From Candidatus Velthaea versatilis (lineage in GTDB: Bacteria; Vulcanimicrobiota; Vulcanimicrobiia; Vulcanimicrobiales; Vulcanimicrobiaceae): a stretch of DNA of 61,937 nt. Of the stretch, positions 57,460-61,937 are shown in pieces. The notes beneath the pieces were generated by a model. The model searched no databases, was not told where the DNA came from, and was given only the letters and a program-made list of their open reading frames with translations. The translations under genes were made by a program, and so were the position numbers. Within the stretch, counting starts at the first letter, position 1; every line of letters starts with the position of its first letter. Where the stretch lies: positions 24,692 through 86,628 of the forward strand of contig PLAE01000148.1 in NCBI GenBank assembly GCA_003134035.1. The letters run 5' to 3'.

Positions 57460-57768
57460 ATGAGCCACGAAAGCGCGACGAAATCGATTCGATTCGACGC
57501 ACGGATCGTCGTCGAGGTTCTCTCGTCGGACTACGCGGGCAAAGACCTCGTCGTGGCACCCGTCGAGTACGCGCGACTCGCGCGCCTTGAACAATACGTC
57601 GTGATCGACTCGCGCCCGCGGTCAGCGTGAAGTCATCTCCGCCAAGACGATGGGCGTTTCGTGCTCATGCCGGCCGAGAACGGGCGCATCGAGATCCCGG
57701 GCGAGGATTTCACCTTGAGCTTCGGCGACATCTATGCCGGAACGACCGTCGACCCGGGACCGGCGTGA
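57460..57768 (+). pseudogene. Uma2-family (DUF820) endonuclease gene with in-frame stop
   Basis: 'RFDARIVVEVLSSDYAGKD', 'YARLARLEQYVVIDSRPRSA', a TGA at 57628-57630, then in the same frame 'RQDDGRFVLMPAENGRIEIP' and 'DFTLSFGDIYAG' to a stop at 57768. These are the central VEVLS...EYxxID block and the C-terminal end of Uma2 nuclease-fold proteins. The first 70 or so residues of the family are missing and the TGA cuts the rest. GAGGA is close to the ATG at 57460, so a short product could still be made. Confidence 0.75.
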
Positions 57769-57782
57769 GGCGTCGACCCCGG

Positions 57783-59288
57783 CTATGCCGCCGAGGTCGC
57801 GTGTTCGAGCGCCGCGAGCGCCATGATGCGCTCTTCGGTCGCCTCGGCGTGCGCGAGTTCGCCGACCAGCCGGCCTTGTCGCATCACCAGGATGCGATCG
57901 GAAATGGCGAGCACTTCGGGCAGATCGCTGGAAATAACGAGAATCGCAAGCCCCTCGGCGGCAAGCTCGCGCATGAGCGTATAGATTTCAGCTTTCGTGC
58001 CGACGTCGACGCCACGCGTCGGCTCGTCCACGATGAGCACCCGCGGATTCGTCGCGAGCCATTTTGCGAGCACGACTTTTTGCTGATTGCCGCCGCTGAG
58101 CAGACCGACGAGCTGCTCGCGGCTGGGCGTCTTGATGCGAAACCGATCGATGTAGCGGCCGACGAGCGTGGTCTCGGCGCCGAAATCGATCAAGCCCGCG
58201 CGCGACAATCGCGCGAGCGCCGCCAGCGAGACGTTCGATCCGACGCCCAGTCCCAGCACGAGCCCCAACAGCTTGCGGTCTTCGGGCACGAGCGCGATGC
58301 CCAGCCGCATCGCGCGGCTCGGGCTGCCGATCTTCACCGGCACGCCGTCGAGCGTCATGTCGCCGCGTTCCGGCGCGGGCGCGCCGAACAGGCCCAGCGC
58401 CATTTCCGACCGCCCGGCCCCGACCAGACCCGACAAACCCACGATCTCACCGCGCCGCAAGTCGAAGGAGATTTCCTGGTATTGGCGCCCGTCGCTCAGG
58501 TCGCGGACCGACAGGACGATCGGGCGCGCGGTAGCGTGGTCCGACGGTTTGGCGATGTTGGCGAGGTCGCGGCCGACCATCAGACGGACGATCTCGTCCT
58601 GATCGGTGGCCGCGAGCGGCATCGTGCGCACGTGCTTGCCGTCGCGCAGGATCGTGACCGCGTCGCAGATCGTGAACACCTCGCGCATGCGATGCGAGAT
58701 GTACAGGATCGTGACGCCGGCAGCTTTGAGATTCGCGATGACGCGAAAGAGCAGCGTCGTTTCGGTTTCCGATAAACTCGAGGTTGGCTCGTCGAGGATG
58801 AGCAAGCGCGGCGTGTGGACGAGCGACTTGCAGATTTCGATGAGCTGCTGCTGCGCGATGGTCAAGTCGCCCACGCGCGCGTCGAGGTTGAGCCGGATGC
58901 CGAGTTGGGTGAGGATGGCCGCCGCCCGGGCCCGCAGTTCCAAACGGTTTACGAACAGCCCCAGCGCGCGCGGCTCGATCCCCAGGCTGATGTTTTCGGC
59001 GACGGTCAGATTCGGGGCGAGGTTGAGCTCTTGGAACACGATGGCGATGCCGCGCGCGGCGGCGTCGCGCGTGCTCCGCAAGTGCAGCGCTTCGCCCTCG
59101 AAGATCAGCTCGCCGCCGTCGGGCCGCAAGACGCCGGCGACGATCTGCATCAACGTCGATTTGCCCGCGCCGTTTTCGCCCATCACGGCGTGAACGGAAC
59201 CCGATTCCACCTCGAACGAAACGCGGTCGAGCGCCTTGACGCCCGGAAACGTTTTCGAAACCGACTCGATGCGCAGTAAGGCGGTCAT
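57783..59288 (-). CDS. sugar ABC transporter ATPase (RbsA/MglA type)
   Basis: 501 residues with two fused ABC domains. Domain 1: P-loop 'GENGAGKST' near residue 36-44, signature region '[18 protein letters not shown]', Walker B '[12 protein letters not shown]'. Domain 2 (from about 255): '[20 protein letters not shown]' with the degenerate P-loop usual in this family, signature '[16 protein letters not shown]' and '[14 protein letters not shown]'. It drives uptake through the permease and binding protein encoded just upstream. Third gene of the leftward operon, 19 bases after the binding protein gene. Confidence 0.95.
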   Translation of the reverse strand: MTALLRIESVSKTFPGVKALDRVSFEVESGSVHAVMGENGAGKSTLMQIVAGVLRPDGGELIFEGEALHLRSTRDAAARGIAIVFQELNLAPNLTVAENISLGIEPRALGLFVNRLELRARAAAILTQLGIRLNLDARVGDLTIAQQQLIEICKSLVHTPRLLILDEPTSSLSETETTLLFRVIANLKAAGVTILYISHRMREVFTICDAVTILRDGKHVRTMPLAATDQDEIVRLMVGRDLANIAKPSDHATARPIVLSVRDLSDGRQYQEISFDLRRGEIVGLSGLVGAGRSEMALGLFGAPAPERGDMTLDGVPVKIGSPSRAMRLGIALVPEDRKLLGLVLGLGVGSNVSLAALARLSRAGLIDFGAETTLVGRYIDRFRIKTPSREQLVGLLSGGNQQKVVLAKWLATNPRVLIVDEPTRGVDVGTKAEIYTLMRELAAEGLAILVISSDLPEVLAISDRILVMRQGRLVGELAHAEATEERIMALAALEHATSAA

Positions 59289-59307
59289 GGCGCGAACGTC
59301 GCCGGCG

Positions 59308-60258
59308 TTACTTCAAGAACGTGTCGACGTTCTTGGAGGTGACCACGTCGACGCCCGTGTCGATGATCTTGGGCGCACTCTTCTTGGCGGCCATCCCCGC
59401 GAGCACGTCGACCGACTGGGTTCCCATCTTGTACGGGCGCTGGCCGATCAGCGTGGTCGCGTAGCCGGCTTTGAGCAGTTTGAGCTGCGAGGTGAGCGTG
59501 TCGAACGACACGACCACGAACTTGCCGCTCTTGATCGCGGCTTGGTGCGCTTGCAGGGCGCGAGTGTAGGCCTCCGGTGCGAACATCGGCCAGCCGCCCG
59601 AGTAGAAGATGCCGCTAAGGTTCGGATTCTTCGTCAGCACGTCCTGAATGAGCTGAATGGCTTTATTCGAATCGTCGTCGCACGGAAACGGCGAGCCCGC
59701 GACTTCGGTGAAGCCGCTGCCGATGGCCGTCTTGAAGCCCTTGATGCGGTCGTTGAGATTGTCGGCCGCCAAACCGCCGGTGATGATCGCGTACGTGCCA
59801 CCGTGGGGCAGCGCCGCTTTGAACGCTTTGCCGCCTTGCGTGCCGCCGTCGAGGTTATTCGTGCCGACGAACGTCGTGCGTTTCGTGTTCGGCGCGTCGG
59901 AGTCGAAGGTGATGACCGGGATGCCCTTGGCTTGCGCCGCGGCGATCGCCGAGGCGATCGACTCGGGATTGTTGGGCGCGATCGCGATGCCCGCGACGCC
60001 TTTGGTGACCAGATCGCGTACGACTTGCGCCTGCTGGGCCTCGTCGGCTTGGGTCGGCCCCGTGAAGAGGCACGTCACGTGTAACTTAGCGGCTTCTTCG
60101 GTGCAGCCTTTCTCCACGTCGGCGTAAAACGGAACGCCGACGAGTTTGGGGACCATCGCGAAGGTCTTGTTGGAGTCTTGCGCCCGGGCTTGGTACGAAA
60201 CCGCGCACCAGGCCGTGAGCGCAACGAGAGCGGCGCTCGTTATAAGCTGCTTTTTCAT
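59308..60258 (-). CDS. periplasmic sugar-binding protein (RbsB-like)
   Basis: 316 residues from ATG 60258, preceded by AAGGAG with 6 bases spacing; the longer frame upstream is spurious. Signal peptide 'MKKQLITSAALVALTAWCA' with cleavage after about QARAQ. Peripla_BP_4 fold: 'TFAMVPKLVGVPFYADVEKG', 'KGVAGIAIAPNNPESIASAI', 'GIPVITFDSDAP', 'TTFVGTNNLDGG' and 'AIITGGLAADNLNDRIKG'. The ligand-binding Asp and Asn residues of ribose-type proteins are recognisable in DSDAP and TNN. Exact sugar unknown. Confidence 0.94.
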   Translation of the reverse strand: MKKQLITSAALVALTAWCAVSYQARAQDSNKTFAMVPKLVGVPFYADVEKGCTEEAAKLHVTCLFTGPTQADEAQQAQVVRDLVTKGVAGIAIAPNNPESIASAIAAAQAKGIPVITFDSDAPNTKRTTFVGTNNLDGGTQGGKAFKAALPHGGTYAIITGGLAADNLNDRIKGFKTAIGSGFTEVAGSPFPCDDDSNKAIQLIQDVLTKNPNLSGIFYSGGWPMFAPEAYTRALQAHQAAIKSGKFVVVSFDTLTSQLKLLKAGYATTLIGQRPYKMGTQSVDVLAGMAAKKSAPKIIDTGVDVVTSKNVDTFLK

Positions 60259-60337
60259 GCTTGGCTCCTTAATAGTACGTCGAATATTCCGTCGCGAATA
60301 AATAGTACGTCGCGAAGGATGGGAGGGAAGACCGCGC

Positions 60338-61363
60338 TCAGCGCTTGCGCCACAAGCCTTTGCGCAACTGATCGATGAAGACCGCGATGATGATGACCAG
60401 ACCCACGAAGACGCCTTGCCAATAGGCGTCGGTACCCAGCAGAACGAGCCCGTTGCGCAGCACTTCGAGCATGACCGTGCCGATGAAGATTCCGAGGACC
60501 GTGCCTTCACCGCCGGTGAGCGCCGTGCCGCCGATGACGGCCGCGGCGATCACGCTGAGTTCCTTGCCCAAACCCTGATTGGCGATGGCCGACGACAAGT
60601 AACTGACTTCGATGATTCCGGCGAGTCCGGCCAGCACCGCCGACGCCGTGTACACGCCGATCTTGAGCCGATCGACTTCGATGCCGCTCAGCCGCGCGGC
60701 GCGTTCGTTGCCGCCGATCGCGTAGAGCTGACGGCCGAAAATCGTGCGGTCGAGCGCGAACCATGCCAGAATCGAAAGCACGATGAAGATGAGGAACGGA
60801 TTGGGCAAGCCGAACAGCGTGCCGCCGCCCAAATTGTAGAACGCGTCGCCGTCGGGACGAAACTCGCCGATTGAACGGCCGCGCGTGATCACGAGCGCGA
60901 GCGCCCGCGCGATGCTCATCGTGGCGAGCGTCGGCACGAACGGCGGCATTTTGAGCTTCGTGACGCAGAAGCCGTTGAACAGACCGACGATCGCCGCGCA
61001 GCCGAGCCCCGCGGCGATCGCCGCAAGGGTGGGCCACCCCGCGGCCATCAGCGCGGCGGTCGTTACCGCCGTCATGCCCCAAACGCTGCCGACCGACAAG
61101 TCGATCCCGCCGGTGATCATCACCATCGCTTCGCCGAGCACGACGATTCCGATGAACGAAAAATTGCGCGCGTCGTTGATAAGATTATCGGTCGTGCGAA
61201 AGGTTGGGGCGGTGAAGGCGAGCAGCGCCGACATGATGGCCAGCGCGATGAAGATGCCGGCTTCGCGCGAACGAACCAAACGCGCGACGCGCGCGCCCAC
61301 GGGCGTCCGTGACGGCGGTTGAGGCGGAACCGGGGGCGCTGCGCTGGGTTCGGTCGTTATCAT
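60338..61363 (-). CDS. sugar ABC transporter permease (RbsC-like)
   Basis: 341 residues from ATG 61363, with GAGG 5 bases before it; the frame continues upstream without homology. Eight to ten membrane segments of the BPD_transp_2 family. Conserved stretches: 'MITGGIDLSVGSVWGM', 'GLFNGFCVTKLKMPPFVPTL', 'YAIGGNERAARLSGI' (the cytoplasmic coupling region) and 'VIGGTALTGGEGTVLGIFIG'. First gene of the operon permease - binding protein - ATPase. Two 21-base tandem repeats lie at its start and include its ribosome site. Confidence 0.93.
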   Translation of the reverse strand: MITTEPSAAPPVPPQPPSRTPVGARVARLVRSREAGIFIALAIMSALLAFTAPTFRTTDNLINDARNFSFIGIVVLGEAMVMITGGIDLSVGSVWGMTAVTTAALMAAGWPTLAAIAAGLGCAAIVGLFNGFCVTKLKMPPFVPTLATMSIARALALVITRGRSIGEFRPDGDAFYNLGGGTLFGLPNPFLIFIVLSILAWFALDRTIFGRQLYAIGGNERAARLSGIEVDRLKIGVYTASAVLAGLAGIIEVSYLSSAIANQGLGKELSVIAAAVIGGTALTGGEGTVLGIFIGTVMLEVLRNGLVLLGTDAYWQGVFVGLVIIIAVFIDQLRKGLWRKR

Positions 61364-61404
61364 CGTTGCCTCGAACGACGCGGTCGTTGCCTCGAACGAC
61401 GCGG
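61363..61404. repeat. 21-base tandem duplication at the permease ribosome site
   Basis: The unit beginning TCGTTGCCTCGAACGACGCG covers 61363-61383 and is repeated exactly at 61384-61404. Within each unit TCGTT and AACGA form an inverted repeat around GCCTCG. On the minus strand each unit carries the GAGG used as ribosome site, so the unit closest to the gene overlaps the start. It could be a double operator or a duplicated ribosome-binding segment. Confidence 0.85.
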
Positions 61405-61699
61405 AGGGGAGCGCAAAGTCGTCGCAACGAAAGTTTTTCCGCTGCGGCAAAAGCCCTGCATCGCGGCGCACGGTCAACAAGAAAATTTTCCTCCCCGTCG
61501 CGTTCCACGGCGGTCGTTCGCGGTTGTTCGGCGCGACGTTGCCGTGCGTCGAGCGCTGATCCGCGCGGCCGGGCGCCCGGCGGAGGAGCCGTTTCGCTTG
61601 GTCTAGCAGCACTATCGACAAAGCGCTGGTCCTCGTGCCTCGAATTGTTACGTTGAGCGCGCTGTCCCAGCGCCGAACGCCGTAAGGCACGTGGAGTCC

Positions 61700-61937
61700 A
61701 TGAAAGTCACATCGATCGCCGTTGCCGGCGTGGCCGTCGTTTTGATCGCGCTAACCCTAGTGCCGGCGGCCGGCGGCGATCGGCCCTATTTCGCCTTCGG
61801 CGCGCTGGTCTGCGCGCTCGTTGTGCTCGTGACGATGGTCGTCGGCTGGCGGCAAGCGGCCCCCGTTTCCGGCGCGGGGCCGCAGGCGCCCGCGGCGACC
61901 CCGCGCAGCGTGGCGACGGCACGCGACGCGCCGACCG
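61700..61937 (+). CDS. small membrane protein (3' end outside window)
   Basis: From ATG 61700, with GGAG close upstream, the frame is open to the window end (79 codons). Two membrane segments: 'SIAVAGVAVVLIALTLVPAA' (about 5-24) and 'FGALVCALVVLVTMVVGW' (about 33-50), then an Ala/Pro-rich stretch ('APAATPRSVATARDAP'). No family recognised. It is divergent from the permease gene, about 340 bases away. Confidence 0.55.
   Translation, partial: MKVTSIAVAGVAVVLIALTLVPAAGGDRPYFAFGALVCALVVLVTMVVGWRQAAPVSGAGPQAPAATPRSVATARDAPT

Noticed and set aside
57627-58775. 382-codon plus-strand frame opposite the ABC ATPase
   Set aside because: Composition is a typical reverse shadow (Arg/Asp/His rich), whereas the minus strand has two complete ABC domains.

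Overview
The window reads as chromosomal DNA of a high-GC, two-membraned bacterium. It encodes a Wza-type export protein, a TonB-dependent receptor and lipoprotein-type binding proteins. The mix of Kai proteins, a TonB receptor with a carboxypeptidase-regulatory-like domain and a split PCP/ATPase pair would fit a lineage such as Eremiobacterota/Vulcanimicrobiota, but that placement is inference; no rRNA or other marker gene is present. I found no tRNA, rRNA or CRISPR array.

Region 1 (1-8 kb, + strand). A membrane-anchored phosphate-binding-like domain runs in from the left edge. It is followed by a compact exopolysaccharide (EPS) operon: initiating sugar transferase, two GT4 glycosyltransferases, Wza-like exporter, Wzz/GumC-like chain-length protein, and a BY-kinase-like ATPase with a ruined P-loop. 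The operon ends in a dead N-terminal fragment of a Wzy polymerase.

Region 2 (8-36 kb, mostly - strand). This is a mosaic accessory EPS region that looks lower in GC and has long gaps. It holds GT4, GT2 and GT-C glycosyltransferases, three acyltransferase-3 proteins, a GNAT/FemAB-like protein, two methyltransferases, an intact flippase and Wzy, an intact gmd beside a frameshifted rmd, a secreted glycosidase-like protein with an apparent CTG start, a MarR regulator and a second degenerate BY-kinase-like protein. It also contains decay products: two IS256 transposase remnants, truncated copies of the region 1 sugar transferase and GT4 fused onto the starts of intact genes, and a frameshifted mazEF pair. 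The complementary relics (dead wzy in region 1; dead sugar transferase and GT4 in region 2) suggest past exchange between two related EPS clusters.

Region 3 (37-44 kb, + strand). A chemoreceptor ends in a strong terminator. A four-gene clock-like operon follows: KaiC, two different KaiB proteins, and a PAS-HisKA-HATPase-REC-HPt hybrid kinase. There is no kaiA.

Region 4 (44-62 kb). GC-rich catabolic and transport genes: an M20D amidohydrolase facing a tightly overlapping operon (alpha/beta hydrolase, amidase, bicupin, nucleoside hydrolase, flavin monooxygenase), a TonB receptor, an S9 peptidase, a BMP-family lipoprotein, a broken Uma2 gene and an Rbs/Mgl-type sugar ABC transporter. Together they suggest scavenging of a nucleoside- or amide-type substrate. 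A small membrane protein runs off the right edge.
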